A stretch of 64,000 bases of DNA from Bordetella genomosp. 1 (GCF_002261335.1 NZ_NEVL01000001.1:1045096-1109095); one strand, 5' to 3'; counted from the stretch's first letter, positions 35,107 through 44,324 are shown. A program made the numbers and translations. The notes: generated by a model from the letters alone, not told the origin.

Positions 35107-36807
35107 TTACTTCGCGGCCTGCTGCGCGGCCGCGCGGATCTTGTCCAGCGTGGTCGACGGCGTGATGGTCTGCGGATCGATCAGGCAGTGCAGGATGGCC
35201 GGCTTGCCGCTGGCCAGCGCGCGCTCGTAGGCCGGGCCGAATTCCGCCGCGGTCTCGACGCGTTCGCCGTGGCCACCGAAGGCGCGGGCGTAGTCGGCGA
35301 AGTCGGGATTCTTCAGCTCGGTGGCCGAGACGCGGCCGGGATAGTGCTTCTCCTGGTGCATGCGGATGGTGCCGTACATGCCGTTGTCGACCAGCACCAC
35401 GATGATGGGCAGGTCGTATTGCACGGCCGTGGCGAACTCCTGGCCGTGCATCAGGAAGCAGCCGTCGCCGGCGAAGCAGACCACGGTCTTGTCGGGCCAG
35501 ACGCGCTTGGCGCCCACGGCGGCCGGCAGGCCGTAGCCCATCGAGCCCGAGGTCGGCGCGAGCTGCGTGCCGAAGCGGGTGAAACGGTGGAAGCGGTGCA
35601 GCCAGGTGGCGTAGTTGCCGGCGCCGTTGGTCATGATGGCGTCGGCCGGCAGCTTCTCTTCGAGATAGGCCATCACCTCGCCGAGCTGCAGGCGGCCCGG
35701 CGTCTTGATGGCGGCCGGGTCGCTCCACTTCAGGTAGCTCTCGCGCATGGTGCGGGTGCCGTCGGCCCAGACCGGCTCGGTCTTGGGGGCCGGGATGGCG
35801 GCCAGCGCGGCGCAGAAGGCGTTGGGCGACACGTTCACGGCCAGGTTGGGGCGGTAGACGCGCGCCAGCTCGCCGCTGTCGGGATGCACGTGCACCAGCT
35901 TCTGGCGCGGCACCGGGATGTCGAGCAGCGTGTAGGCCTGGCTCGGGTTCTCCGACATGCGGCCGCCCACCAGCAGGATCAGGTCGGCGTCGGCCACGCG
36001 CTGCAGCAGCGCCGGATTGATGCCGAGGCCCACGTCGCCGATGTAGCAGGGGTGGTCGGCCGGGAACAGCATCTGGCGCCGGAACGACACCGCGGTGGGC
36101 AGGGCGTGGGCGCGGGCGAAGTCGGCGAACTGCTGCACGCCGCGCGCATCCCAGCGCGTGCCGCCGAGGATCGCGACCGGGTTCTTCGCGGCGGCCAGCA
36201 TGCCGGCGAGTTCGTCGATCTGGCCCGCGGCGGGCGCGGCGTCGATCACCTCGTAGCGGGGCGCGTCGGGCACCGAGGCGTATTCCACCAGCATGTCTTC
36301 GGGCAGCGCGATCACCACCGGGCCCGGACGGCCCGAGGTGGCGATGTGGAAGGCGCGCGAGATCAGTTCGGGGATGCGCTCGACCTGGTCGATCTCGGTG
36401 ACCCACTTGGCCTGCGTGCCGAACACGGCGCGGTAGTCCATTTCCTGGAAGGCCTCGCGCTCGCGCATGCCGCGCTCGATCTGGCCCACGAACAGGATCA
36501 GCGGGGTCGAGTCCTGCTTGGCGATGTGCACGCCGGCCAGCGCGTTGGAGGCGCCAGGGCCGCGCGTGACCATGCAGATGCCGGGTTCGCCGGTGAGCTT
36601 GCCGTGCGCGTCCGCCATCATGGCCGCGCCGCCTTCCTGGCGGCACACGGTCACGTGGATGCTGGCGTCGTGCAGGCCGTCGAGCACCGCGAGGTAGCTC
36701 TCGCCGGGCACACAGAACACGTGCTTGACGCCATGGGCGGCCAGTTGGTCGACCAGGATGTGGCCGCCCATGCGGGCGGCGGGAGTGGTGTTGGTTTCAG
36801 CGTTCAT
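35107..36807 (-). CDS. thiamine diphosphate-binding carboligase/decarboxylase
   Basis: 566 residues, the length of acetolactate synthase catalytic subunits. The TPP Glu is in CRQEGGAAMMADAHGKL; the cofactor motif is AGDGCFLMHGQEF ending NGMYGTI. There is no regulatory subunit gene nearby, so it is unlikely to be biosynthetic IlvB. It may instead be a catabolic acetolactate synthase, glyoxylate carboligase-like or another TPP enzyme. The divergent LysR gene and the palindrome at 36853-36878 suggest dedicated control. Confidence 0.82.
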   Translation of the reverse strand: MNAETNTTPAARMGGHILVDQLAAHGVKHVFCVPGESYLAVLDGLHDASIHVTVCRQEGGAAMMADAHGKLTGEPGICMVTRGPGASNALAGVHIAKQDSTPLILFVGQIERGMREREAFQEMDYRAVFGTQAKWVTEIDQVERIPELISRAFHIATSGRPGPVVIALPEDMLVEYASVPDAPRYEVIDAAPAAGQIDELAGMLAAAKNPVAILGGTRWDARGVQQFADFARAHALPTAVSFRRQMLFPADHPCYIGDVGLGINPALLQRVADADLILLVGGRMSENPSQAYTLLDIPVPRQKLVHVHPDSGELARVYRPNLAVNVSPNAFCAALAAIPAPKTEPVWADGTRTMRESYLKWSDPAAIKTPGRLQLGEVMAYLEEKLPADAIMTNGAGNYATWLHRFHRFTRFGTQLAPTSGSMGYGLPAAVGAKRVWPDKTVVCFAGDGCFLMHGQEFATAVQYDLPIIVVLVDNGMYGTIRMHQEKHYPGRVSATELKNPDFADYARAFGGHGERVETAAEFGPAYERALASGKPAILHCLIDPQTITPSTTLDKIRAAAQQAAK

Positions 36808-36852
36808 CAGACAGGCCACGGGAGAATATCTCGCGAGGATAATGTTCCTCAC

Positions 36853-36878
36853 TTGCACAAAGCAATTGATAAAATTGC
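36853..36878. promoter_or_regulatory. LysR-type operator between the TPP enzyme and LysR genes
   Basis: GCAATT-GATAA-AATTGC (36862-36878) is a perfect palindrome overlapping TTGC-ACAAA-GCAA (36853-36865), in an AT-rich island of an otherwise GC-rich region. This matches the T-N11-A type of LysR site. Confidence 0.6.
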
Positions 36879-37005
36879 ACATCATGTTGACCTGCCGGCA
36901 CGTCCCGCGGTGTTGCGATGCAGCATCCGGGCGAGGCCGTTCGGGTGACGCATCGCCCGGGCATGGGCATGCAGGAAAGCGAGGAGGGGCCCACGGGCCA
37001 CGGCG

Positions 37006-37899
37006 ATGAGAAACGGAATTCCCAACCTGAGCGCCCTGCAGGCGTTCGAGGCCTCGGCGCGGCTGGGCAGCTTTTCGCGCGCGGCCGAAGAGCTGTCGCT
37101 CACCCACAGCGCCGTCTATCGGCAGGTGGCCAGCCTGGAGGCGCGGCTGGGCGTGGCGCTGTTCACCCGGGTCAGGCGCCGCATCGTGCTCACCGACCAC
37201 GGCGCCGAGTACGCCGGCCGCATCCGCCATCACCTCGACCAGATCGAGAAAGACACCTTCGGCCTGGTGAGCCGCACCGGCATGGGCCGCAGCATCCACA
37301 TCGCCGTGGTGCCCACGCTGGCCACCACCTGGCTGATCCCGCGCCTGGCGCAGTTCCAGCAGGCCCATCCCGACATCACCGTGAGCCTGTCGGTGCGCAC
37401 CTTGCCGTTCCAGTTCAAGGACCAGCCGTTCGACGGCGCGCTCTACCATGGCGACGGCATCTGGCCGGGCACGCAGGGCGCGCTGCTGTTCCCCGAGCGC
37501 GAGCTGGTGCCGGTGTGCGCGCCGCCGCTGGCGGGCGCCGTGGCCGCCGAGGCACGCGCCGGCCTGCCGCTGGCGGGCCTGACCCATCTGCACCTGGCCT
37601 CGCGTCCCGATGCCTGGCGCCAGTGGTACACGGCCAACGGTCACGCCTACGGCCCGCAGGCGGCCGGCGGGCCGCGCTACGAGCTGTTCACGATGGTGAT
37701 GGCGGCGGTGCAGGCCGGCCTGGGCGTCGGCCTGATGCCGCGCTTCCTGGCGCAGCCGGCGCTCGATGCCGGCACGCTGGCGATGCCGGTGCCGCAGGCC
37801 CTGGCCGTGAGTCAGGGCTATTATTTCGGTTATCCCCAGCGCAGCGAGCGGTCCGGCGCCCTCAAGGTGTTCGAAGACTGGTTGCGCGCGCAATCCTGA
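37006..37899 (+). CDS. LysR-family regulator (GcvA-like)
   Basis: 297 residues. The N-terminal helix-turn-helix PNLSALQAFEASARLGSFSRAAEEL with SHSAVYRQV-like LTHSAVYRQVASLE and the C-terminal binding domain fit the GcvA branch. It is divergent from the TPP enzyme gene with the predicted operator between them, so it most likely controls that gene and itself. A GAGGAGGGG run lies 17-25 nt upstream of the ATG, rather far for an optimal site. Confidence 0.9.
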   Translation: MRNGIPNLSALQAFEASARLGSFSRAAEELSLTHSAVYRQVASLEARLGVALFTRVRRRIVLTDHGAEYAGRIRHHLDQIEKDTFGLVSRTGMGRSIHIAVVPTLATTWLIPRLAQFQQAHPDITVSLSVRTLPFQFKDQPFDGALYHGDGIWPGTQGALLFPERELVPVCAPPLAGAVAAEARAGLPLAGLTHLHLASRPDAWRQWYTANGHAYGPQAAGGPRYELFTMVMAAVQAGLGVGLMPRFLAQPALDAGTLAMPVPQALAVSQGYYFGYPQRSERSGALKVFEDWLRAQS

Positions 37900-37999
37900 G
37901 CCGCGCCCCGCTCGACGTAGAATGGGCGGGCCCCGGTCGACGGGGGCTGGCTCCTCCGAACGGGCACGTCGTGCCGGCCACGCTGTTTTTCCTATTGCC

Positions 38000-38932
38000 A
38001 TGACTGACGCCGCGCCCCTGGCCTCCCAGCCCGACATCGACGCTTTCATCGACGCCGTCTGGCTCGAGGACGGCCTGGCTGCCAATACCCTGGCGGCCTA
38101 CCGCCGCGACCTCAGCGCCTTCGCCCACTGGCTCGAGCATCCCGAGGAGCATCAGGGCCAGGCGGCCGCCGCCGCGCTGCGGCAGGTGGGCGCGGCCGAC
38201 ATTTCCGCCTGGTTCGCGGCGCGCCACGAAGAGAGCCGTCCCACCACCGCCAACCGGCGGCTCGCGGCGCTGCGCCGCTTCTACGCCTGGGCGCTGCGCG
38301 AACACGTGGTGTCCGCAGACCCCTGCCTCACGCTGGTGGCCGCCAAGCAGCCCCTGCGCGTGCCCAAGACCCTCTCGGAAGGGCAGGTGGAGGCGCTGCT
38401 GAACGCGCCGGACGTCAAGACCGCGCGCGGCCTGCGCGACCGCGCCATGCTCGAAACCCTCTACGCCACCGGCCTGCGCGTGAGCGAGCTGGTGGGCGTG
38501 AAGGTGCTCGACGTGAGCCTGAACGAGGGCGTGGTGCGGGTGCTGCAAGGCAAGGGCGGCAAGGACCGGCTGGTGCCGCTGGGCGCCGAGGCCGCGCACT
38601 GGCTCGATCAGTATTTGCGCGAGGGCCGCCCCGAGCTCGCGGGCGGCCGCGCCGCCGACGCCATGTTTCTCACCGCGCGCGCCGAGGCCATGTCGCGCCA
38701 GGCCTTCTGGCAACTGGTGAAGAAGTACGCCCTGCTGGCCGACGTGCGGGCGCCGCTGTCGCCGCACGTGCTGCGCCACGCCTTCGCCACCCACCTGCTG
38801 AACCACGGCGCGGATCTGCGCGTGGTGCAGCTGCTGCTGGGGCACGCCGATATCTCCACCACCCAGATCTACACGCACGTCGCGCGGGAACGCCTGCGCG
38901 CGCTGCACGCCGCGCATCATCCGCGCGCCTGA
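38000..38932 (+). CDS. xerD: site-specific tyrosine recombinase XerD
   Basis: 310 residues. The core-binding domain is N-terminal and the catalytic domain C-terminal, with Arg160 (TGLRVSEL), Lys188 (GKGGKDR), His256-x-x-Arg259 (HVLRHAF), His282 and nucleophile Tyr291 (STTQIYTH). XerC and XerD resolve chromosome dimers at dif. The start at MTDAAPL gives the normal length. A TAGAAT -10-like box lies at 37918-37923. It is followed by ybaK in the same direction, as is common in related genomes. Nothing here suggests an integron or prophage integrase. Confidence 0.93.
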   Translation: MTDAAPLASQPDIDAFIDAVWLEDGLAANTLAAYRRDLSAFAHWLEHPEEHQGQAAAAALRQVGAADISAWFAARHEESRPTTANRRLAALRRFYAWALREHVVSADPCLTLVAAKQPLRVPKTLSEGQVEALLNAPDVKTARGLRDRAMLETLYATGLRVSELVGVKVLDVSLNEGVVRVLQGKGGKDRLVPLGAEAAHWLDQYLREGRPELAGGRAADAMFLTARAEAMSRQAFWQLVKKYALLADVRAPLSPHVLRHAFATHLLNHGADLRVVQLLLGHADISTTQIYTHVARERLRALHAAHHPRA

Positions 38933-38952
38933 TCCCCTGTCCCGTCATCGCC

Positions 38953-39444
38953 ATGAGCAAGAGCCGCCACGTCTCGGAAACCCCCGCCACCCAGTTCCTC
39001 AAGCAGCACAAGGTGGCCTACAGCGAACACACCTACGAGTACGTCGACCACGGCGGCGCGCGCGAATCGGCGCGCCAGCTCGGCGTGGACCCGCATGCGG
39101 TGGTGAAGACGCTCATCATGGAAGACGACGCGGCGCGGCCGCTCGTGGTGCTGATGCATGGTGACCGCGAGGTCTCGACCAAGAATCTGGCGCGCCAGGC
39201 GGGCCTGAAGAAGGTGGCGCCGTGCCAGCCCGAGGTGGCGCAGCGCCATTCGGGTTATCAGGTGGGCGGCACCTCGCCGTTCGGCACGCGCAAGCGCATG
39301 CCGGTGTTCGTCGAGGCCACCGTGCTCGACTACCCGCAGATCTATATCAACGGCGGGCGGCGCGGCTACCTGATCGGCATCGCGCCGCAGGTGCTGGTCG
39401 ACCTGCTCGGCGCCACCCCCGTCAGCGTCGGCCTCGAACAGTAG
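38953..39444 (+). CDS. ybaK: Cys-tRNA(Pro)/aminoacyl-tRNA deacylase YbaK
   Basis: 163 residues of the YbaK/EbsC editing domain. The catalytic Lys lies in HAVVKTLIME and the GxxP-like loop in GGTSPFGTRKRMPVF. It hydrolyses mischarged Cys-tRNA(Pro). It starts 20 nt after xerD. It ends 3 nt from the convergent GNAT gene with no terminator between. Confidence 0.9.
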   Translation: MSKSRHVSETPATQFLKQHKVAYSEHTYEYVDHGGARESARQLGVDPHAVVKTLIMEDDAARPLVVLMHGDREVSTKNLARQAGLKKVAPCQPEVAQRHSGYQVGGTSPFGTRKRMPVFVEATVLDYPQIYINGGRRGYLIGIAPQVLVDLLGATPVSVGLEQ

Positions 39445-39447
39445 ACC

Positions 39448-40128
39448 TCACAGCGGCAGCGCCAGCGGCGTGCGCGCGCGGCCATCGGCGCCGAAGTTGC
39501 GTTCGTCGAGCCAGCCCGCCAGGCGCTCGCGCTGCGCCGGCCACTCGGCGGCCAGCAGGCCGTGCCAGGCCACGTCGCCGCGCCGGCCCTTGACCCGCGC
39601 GGCCGAGCGCCAGATCCCTTCGGGGCGGAAGCCGTAGCGGCGCGCCGCGTGCAGCGAGCGCGTGTTGTCGGTGAGGCTGCGCCACACCAGCCGCTCGAAG
39701 CGCAGGTCTTCGAACACATATCGCAGCAGCAGGAACACGGCCTCGGTGCCGGCGCGCGTGCGTTGCAGCGCGGGTCCGAACCAGATGCCGCCCAGTTCGA
39801 GGCTGGCGTCGGTGAGCGACCAGTCGCACAGCGACAGCCAGCCTTCGGCGCGGCCGCTGTCGTGGCGCCGCACGGCCCAGTAGAGCGGCGAGCTGCGGCT
39901 CACCAGGCTGGCCACCTGCTCGGCCAGCGCGCGCCGGCTCGCGAACGGCCCGTAGTTCAGGTAGCGCCAGCTGTCCTCCGCATCGTCCATCGCCAGCCAG
40001 AGCTCGTCCACGTGCGCCTGCGACAGCGGCTCCAGCGTGGCCGCGCGGCCGGCGAAGCCGATGCGGCGCGGCAGGCGCGGGCCGGTGGCGCGGGGCGCGG
40101 ACGGGGCAGGGCCGGAGATCGGATGCAT
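39448..40128 (-). CDS. GNAT-family N-acetyltransferase (RimJ/RimL-like)
   Basis: 226 residues. It resembles the Acetyltransf_3 group that acetylates protein N-termini or small molecules: ELGGIWFGPALQRTRAGTEAVFLLLRYVFEDL and TDNTRSLHAARRYGFRPEG (quoted in parts) hold the acetyl-CoA binding elements. GAGG precedes ATG 40128. No membrane or signal segment. The substrate is unknown. Confidence 0.87.
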   Translation of the reverse strand: MHPISGPAPSAPRATGPRLPRRIGFAGRAATLEPLSQAHVDELWLAMDDAEDSWRYLNYGPFASRRALAEQVASLVSRSSPLYWAVRRHDSGRAEGWLSLCDWSLTDASLELGGIWFGPALQRTRAGTEAVFLLLRYVFEDLRFERLVWRSLTDNTRSLHAARRYGFRPEGIWRSAARVKGRRGDVAWHGLLAAEWPAQRERLAGWLDERNFGADGRARTPLALPL

Positions 40129-40238
40129 GGGAAACCTCGGGATGACGAGGGGCCACGGTGTGCGGCCCTGCATCGGTGGACCGGGCGCGCGCGGCGCGGG
40201 TTCCGCCCGAAACGTGAGCAGGCGTTGCCGCAAGCGCC

Positions 40239-40267
40239 TTGACAGCTCTGTTGCAGCGCTGCGGTAT
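40239..40267 (+). promoter_or_regulatory. promoter of the DJ-1/PfpI gene
   Basis: A perfect TTGACA, a 17-nt spacer and CGGTAT. The leader of about 98 nt contains a GC-rich palindrome near 40280-40298. Confidence 0.5.
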
Positions 40268-40371
40268 CGGGCTACCACCCGCGGCCGGCGCCGGCCGCGC
40301 ACAATGGGCCACAAGCACAAGAACAGCGCGCCGCCTCCCGCGGCCCCGCATGTCCTCTACCGGAGACGATC

Positions 40372-40950
40372 ATGAGCAAAACCCTGCTGATGCTGGTCGG
40401 CGACTACGCCGAAGACTACGAAACCATGGTGCCGTTCCAGACCCTGCTGGCCGTGGGCCACAAGGTGCACGCGGTGTGTCCCGACAAAAAGGCCGGCGAC
40501 AGCGTGGCCACCGCGATCCACGATTTCGAGGGCGCGCAGACCTACAGCGAAAAGCGCGGTCACAATTTCGCGCTGAACTACGACTTCGCCAAGGTCGAGC
40601 CGCAGAACTACGACGGCCTGGTGATCCCGGGCGGACGCGCGCCGGAATACCTGCGGCTCAATGAGCGCGTGCTGGAGATCGTGCGGCACTTCGACCAGGC
40701 CAACAAGCCCATCGCCGCCGTCTGCCACGGCGCGCAGCTGCTGGCCGCCGCGGGCATCCTCGAGGGCCGCACCTGCTCGGCCTACCCGGCCTGCGCGCCG
40801 GAGGTCCGGCTGGCGGGCGGCACCTATGCCGAGATCGCCATCGACCAGGCCCACACCGACGGCAACCTGGTCACCGCGCCGGCATGGCCGGCCCATCCGG
40901 CCTGGCTGGCGCAGTTCCTCGCCGTGCTGGGCACGCGCATCTCGCACTGA
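40372..40950 (+). CDS. DJ-1/PfpI-family protein
   Basis: 192 residues. The nucleophile elbow AVCHGAQLL has the Cys-His of the family; [10 protein letters not shown] carries the acidic residue near the active site. Relatives include YhbO-like and PfpI-like deglycase/glyoxalase or peptidase candidates. It is cytosolic, has its own promoter, and is followed by the RHH gene 99 nt later. Confidence 0.9.
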   Translation: MSKTLLMLVGDYAEDYETMVPFQTLLAVGHKVHAVCPDKKAGDSVATAIHDFEGAQTYSEKRGHNFALNYDFAKVEPQNYDGLVIPGGRAPEYLRLNERVLEIVRHFDQANKPIAAVCHGAQLLAAAGILEGRTCSAYPACAPEVRLAGGTYAEIAIDQAHTDGNLVTAPAWPAHPAWLAQFLAVLGTRISH

Positions 40951-41049
40951 TCCGCGCCGCGGGCAGGGGGACGGCGGCGCCGGCCCCCATTGCCCTGCGC
41001 GTGGCGCCGGCCTAAAGTGTGGAGTCACCGGGCCACGGCGGGAGTCACC

Positions 41050-41433
41050 ATGTGCGAGATCTTCGTGCGCGCCAACGCGCAATCCTATGCCACCGAGGCA
41101 CGCTCGCTGCGCCTGCACGGCGTGGCCACCAGCGTGCGCCTCGAAAAACTCTTCTGGAACGTGCTCGAGGAGCTCGCCGCGCGCGACGGCATGCGCGTCA
41201 CGCAACTGATCGAGCGGCTCTACGACGAGCTGATGGACTATCGCGGCGAGGTGCCCAACTTCACCTCGTTCCTGCGCGTGTGCTGCCTGCGCTACCAGAT
41301 GCTGCAGGCCGAGGGCCGCATTCCGCGCGACGCGGCAGTCCCCATCCGCGGCCTCGATGCCCGCACCGTGTTCCAGGGCCTGCGCCCCGACCTGTTCGAC
41401 GAGCGGCCGCTGCCCGAGCGCGCCACCGCCTGA
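41050..41433 (+). CDS. ribbon-helix-helix domain protein (RHH_4)
   Basis: 127 residues. The N-terminus MCEIFVRANAQSY and the segment SLRLHGVATSVRLEKLFW match RHH_4-type proteins, which have a ribbon-helix-helix DNA-binding fold and an extra C-terminal helix region (TSFLRVCCLRYQML). GGGAG precedes the ATG. It is probably a small DNA-binding regulator. Target unknown. Confidence 0.82.
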   Translation: MCEIFVRANAQSYATEARSLRLHGVATSVRLEKLFWNVLEELAARDGMRVTQLIERLYDELMDYRGEVPNFTSFLRVCCLRYQMLQAEGRIPRDAAVPIRGLDARTVFQGLRPDLFDERPLPERATA

Positions 41434-41449
41434 AACACCCCTGCGCAAA

Positions 41450-41485
41450 AAAAAACGCCGCTGTGTGAGCAGCGGCGATTCTTTT
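41450..41485. terminator. bidirectional terminator between the RHH gene and pbpG
   Basis: CGCCGCTG and CAGCGGCG form the stem (41456-41477); a run of nine A precedes and TTCTTTTT follows. Confidence 0.9.
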
Positions 41486-41501
41486 TATTGAGCCCGTGGT
41501 C

Positions 41502-42614
41502 TTAGAGCATGGCCACGTCGCTTTGCAGGATGCGGCGGATGCGTACCGCATCGCCGATACGCGAGAGCTTGCCCTGCGAGTCCAGCAGCACGATGGCCAC
41601 GTCGCGGCCGTTGATGCGCGCCAGCATCACCAGGCATTCGCCCGCCTCGTTGATGAAGCCGGTCTTGGACACCTTGATGTCCCAGTCGGGCTTGCGCACC
41701 AGCAGGTTGGTGTTGCGGAAGGTCTGCGTGCGGTTGTTGATCTCGACGTCGTACTCCGTGTCGGTGGAGTAGCGGTGGATCAGCGGGCGCTGCGCGGCGG
41801 CGCGCAGCAACCGCGCCAGATCGTGCGGCGACGATACGTTTTCGCTCGACAGGCCGGTGGGCTCGATGAAGTGCGTGCTCAGCATGCCGAGCGAACGCGC
41901 CTTGGCGTTCATCGCGGTCACGAAGGCATTCAGGCCGCCCGGGTAGTTGCGGCCCAGCGCGTGCGCGGCGCGGTTCTCCGAGGACATCAGCGCCAGGTGC
42001 AGCATGTCGCCGCGCGTCAGGCGCGTGCCCACGCGCAGGCGCGAGGTGGTGTGCTTGAGCGTGTCGACGTCGTCGTCGGTGACCTCGATCACCTCGTCCA
42101 TCGGCAGGTTGGCGTCGACCACCACCAGTGCCGTCATGAGCTTGGAGATCGAGGCGATCGGGCGCACCACGTTTTCGTTCTTGGCGAACATCACCGTGGA
42201 GGTCTCGAGATCCTGCACGTAGGCCGTGGTCGAGCGCAGCGCGCGCGCTTCGGCGGCGGGGGAGGACGCCAGCGGCGGCATGGCCGCGTCGCCTGCGGCG
42301 GCCGTGGCGGCCGCCTTCTTGCGGGTGCTTGCCTTGATCTTGGTGGTGTTGGTGTTCTTGCCGGCGGAAGCCGACTTGGCGGGGGCGCTCTTGCTGCCGG
42401 TCTTGGCCGAGGACTTGCTGGAAGACTTGCTCGCGGGCTTGGCGGCCGTGGTTTTCTTCTTGCTCTGGGCGGCCTTGCAGGCGGACGACTTTGCGTTGGT
42501 CTTGCAGGGATCCTTGGCGGCGGCCGCTTGCGCGGTCAGGGGCAGGAGCGCGGCCGCGGCCAGCGCCAGGGGCGCCAGTGCCGTGGAAATTGCTCGCATC
42601 CAGGGAAATGCCAT
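41502..42614 (-). CDS. pbpG: D-alanyl-D-alanine endopeptidase (PBP7-like)
   Basis: 370 residues. A signal peptide (to about residue 31) is followed by a Lys/Ser/Ala/Thr-rich low-complexity linker (about 34-105), then the S11 peptidase domain with SISK (155-158), SEN (212-214) and KTG (317-319). It cleaves D-Ala-meso-DAP cross-links in peptidoglycan. The basic linker, KKKTTAAKPASKSSSK and similar, is longer than in E. coli PBP7 and may bind nucleic acid or wall polymers. It is monocistronic. Confidence 0.93.
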   Translation of the reverse strand: MAFPWMRAISTALAPLALAAAALLPLTAQAAAAKDPCKTNAKSSACKAAQSKKKTTAAKPASKSSSKSSAKTGSKSAPAKSASAGKNTNTTKIKASTRKKAAATAAAGDAAMPPLASSPAAEARALRSTTAYVQDLETSTVMFAKNENVVRPIASISKLMTALVVVDANLPMDEVIEVTDDDVDTLKHTTSRLRVGTRLTRGDMLHLALMSSENRAAHALGRNYPGGLNAFVTAMNAKARSLGMLSTHFIEPTGLSSENVSSPHDLARLLRAAAQRPLIHRYSTDTEYDVEINNRTQTFRNTNLLVRKPDWDIKVSKTGFINEAGECLVMLARINGRDVAIVLLDSQGKLSRIGDAVRIRRILQSDVAML

Positions 42615-42713
42615 GGGATTACAAACCTTGTCTGAATCTTCAGAGATCTTGCCTGGCCTTGTTTCGGATGAGGTCCAAAAAAGTCCAGTTGAATTAGTGG
42701 GTTACGCGCCAAA

Positions 42714-42742
42714 TTTAAACAGTAATTTGAACTCGGACGCAA
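42714..42742 (-). promoter_or_regulatory. candidate pbpG promoter
   Basis: On the minus strand TTGCGT (42742-42737), a 17-nt spacer and TTTAAA (42719-42714). It lies in an AT-rich patch, about 100 nt before pbpG. Confidence 0.4.
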
Positions 42743-42779
42743 GCGGAACTTGTAGGCTGTCCGGAGAAAAATAAAGGGA

Positions 42780-43164
42780 CAGGTTGACAGGCGCGCGCCC
42801 AGGCGTTCCCGAGTAACCGCGAAGCGTATCTTGGATTGGCCTGCAGCAGGCTGAACGCACCGGCGACCTGGGGAATCTCCCGAAAAGGGACGGGGCCGTG
42901 CGGGGGCGGCAGGGCGCTGCGCTTCCGGCTGCCCGATCCCCCGGTCAGCGAGCGCGTCGCCGGGTGGCGGCGCGCAGGCAGTCGGGGTCGCGGCAGGGCC
43001 TGCCGGGCCTGCCGTCGCAGTCTGGACCGCGCAGGACGCGCGCGCCGATGACGACGCCGGAACCGCTCAAAGTGGCACTGCGATCGGCACCGCCCGCGCC
43101 CGGGCGAGGCGGGCGGCGAGCGCGAACCGGCGCTACAAAAAGCGATACAATCCGCGCTCGGCGT
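42780..43164. other. gene-free interval before tRNA-Arg
   Basis: GC-rich, with no reading frame of protein-like character on either strand. The tRNA -10 element TACAAT lies at 43146-43151. No duplicated tRNA 3' end or integrase was seen that would mark an integrated element. Confidence 0.5.
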
Positions 43165-43239
43165 GTCTCCGTAGTTCAATGGATAGAACAAGGACCTCCT
43201 AAGTCCTAGATACAGGTTCGATTCCTGTCGGAGACGCCA
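43165..43239 (+). tRNA. tRNA-Arg(CCT)
   Basis: A full cloverleaf: acceptor GTCTCCG with CGGAGAC, D stem GTTC/GAAC, anticodon stem AGGAC/GTCCT around the loop CTCCTAA (anticodon CCT), T arm ACAGG-TTCGATT-CCTGT and an encoded 3' CCA. Reads AGG codons. TACAAT lies 14 nt upstream. Confidence 0.96.
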
Positions 43240-43391
43240 GCTCCTGCCGACCCGACGCCGGACGGTTCTCGTCCGGGCGCACCCCCAGCCAGCAGTCCCC
43301 GCGACGCCCGCGTCCATCACGCCGCGCGCAGCCGTGCGCATCGGCGCGCAACACGCCTTACCATCCCGTTCGCCGCGCGGTACGCGCCGGC

Positions 43392-44324
43392 TCAGCGCAG
43401 CATTCCGTGCCGCGCCGCGATCCCGGCCGCCGCCGCGCGCGTCTCCACGCCCAGCTTCACGAAGATGTGTTCCAGGTGCTTGTTGACCGTGCGTGGCGCC
43501 ATGCCGAGGATGTCGGCGATGTCGCGGTTGGTCTTGCCCTTGGCCAGCCACTGCAGCACGTCGCACTCGCGCGGCGTGAGGCCGTACAGCGCGGCCAGCG
43601 TGCCCGCGCCCTCGGCCGGGCGCGCGCGTTCTTCCAGCAGCAGCAGGGTTTCGCCGGAGCGGCGCGAGGCGGACAGGCTCAGCATCAGCCGGCCCGCCGC
43701 GCCCTCGATCACCAGCGGCTCGGCCGCGGGGCCGCGCGCCAGGTTGTGCGCGATCCAGTCGGCCAGCGGCGCGGGCAGGCCCGGCGCGTCCTCGTCGCAG
43801 CCCAGGTAGTCGGCCAGCCAGAGGCGGGCGCGGCCGGTCTTCCAGATCGCGTGGCCGCGCGCGTCCAGCGCCACCACGGCGCGCGCCGCCGCGTCGAGCG
43901 CGTCGAAGGCCGCCGACAGGTGGCGCGCGTTGCGCAGGTGCGTGTCCAGGCGCGCCAGCACCACTTCGGTGTCGAGCGGCTTGGTCACGTAGTCCACGCC
44001 GCCGCTGCGAAAGCCGCGCAGCACGTGCTCCGGCTCGGTCAGGCCCGTCATGAACACCACCGGCACCTGCGCCGCCACGGGATGGGCCTTGAGCCGCGCG
44101 CAGGTCTCGAAGCCGTCCATGCCGGGCATCACCGCATCCATCAGCACGATGTCGGGCACCACGTAGTCGACCCGCTCGATCGCCGAGGGGCCGTCGGTGG
44201 CGATGAGCACGCGGTAGCCGGCCTCGTCGAGCGCGCTCGACAGCATGCGCAGATTGTCGGGCGCATCGTCGACCAGCATGACGAGGTTCTTATCGGGGCA
44301 GGGCATGGTGGTGGCGCTGTACAT
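43392..44324 (-). CDS. LuxR-type response regulator of the amide cluster
   Basis: 310 residues. An N-terminal receiver domain (LVDDAPDNLRML, phospho-Asp in DIVLMDAVMPGMDG, Lys in TKPLDTEV) joins through a PAS-like middle segment to a C-terminal NarL/LuxR helix-turn-helix (LTPRECDVLQWLAKGKTNRDIA in parts). The start may be ATG 44324 or 44306; either way it overlaps the end of the hybrid kinase gene, implying coupled translation. It probably activates the urt-like operon through the CGTCAWTCGACGTA boxes. Confidence 0.88.
   Translation of the reverse strand: MYSATTMPCPDKNLVMLVDDAPDNLRMLSSALDEAGYRVLIATDGPSAIERVDYVVPDIVLMDAVMPGMDGFETCARLKAHPVAAQVPVVFMTGLTEPEHVLRGFRSGGVDYVTKPLDTEVVLARLDTHLRNARHLSAAFDALDAAARAVVALDARGHAIWKTGRARLWLADYLGCDEDAPGLPAPLADWIAHNLARGPAAEPLVIEGAAGRLMLSLSASRRSGETLLLLEERARPAEGAGTLAALYGLTPRECDVLQWLAKGKTNRDIADILGMAPRTVNKHLEHIFVKLGVETRAAAAGIAARHGMLR

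Noticed and set aside
33799..36948. A 1049-codon open frame on the + strand
   Set aside because: It is antisense to gcdH and the TPP enzyme gene and shows no protein-like domain.
35107..38085. A 992-codon open frame on the minus strand extending the TPP enzyme upstream through the LysR and xerD region
   Set aside because: The extension runs antisense to lysR and xerD, contains low-complexity Arg/Gly/His sequence and passes through the operator; the normal TPP enzyme starts at 36807.
38000..38932. Tyrosine recombinase as a mobile-element integrase
   Set aside because: Length, domain layout and the ybaK neighbour fit housekeeping XerD.
42780..43164. Short open frames upstream of the tRNA gene
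   Set aside because: They are Arg/Gly/Ala-rich, lack ribosome-binding sites, and one runs through the tRNA.
43165..43400. tRNA-Arg as a possible integration site
   Set aside because: No integrase, no repeat of the tRNA 3' end and no change in gene character on either side.
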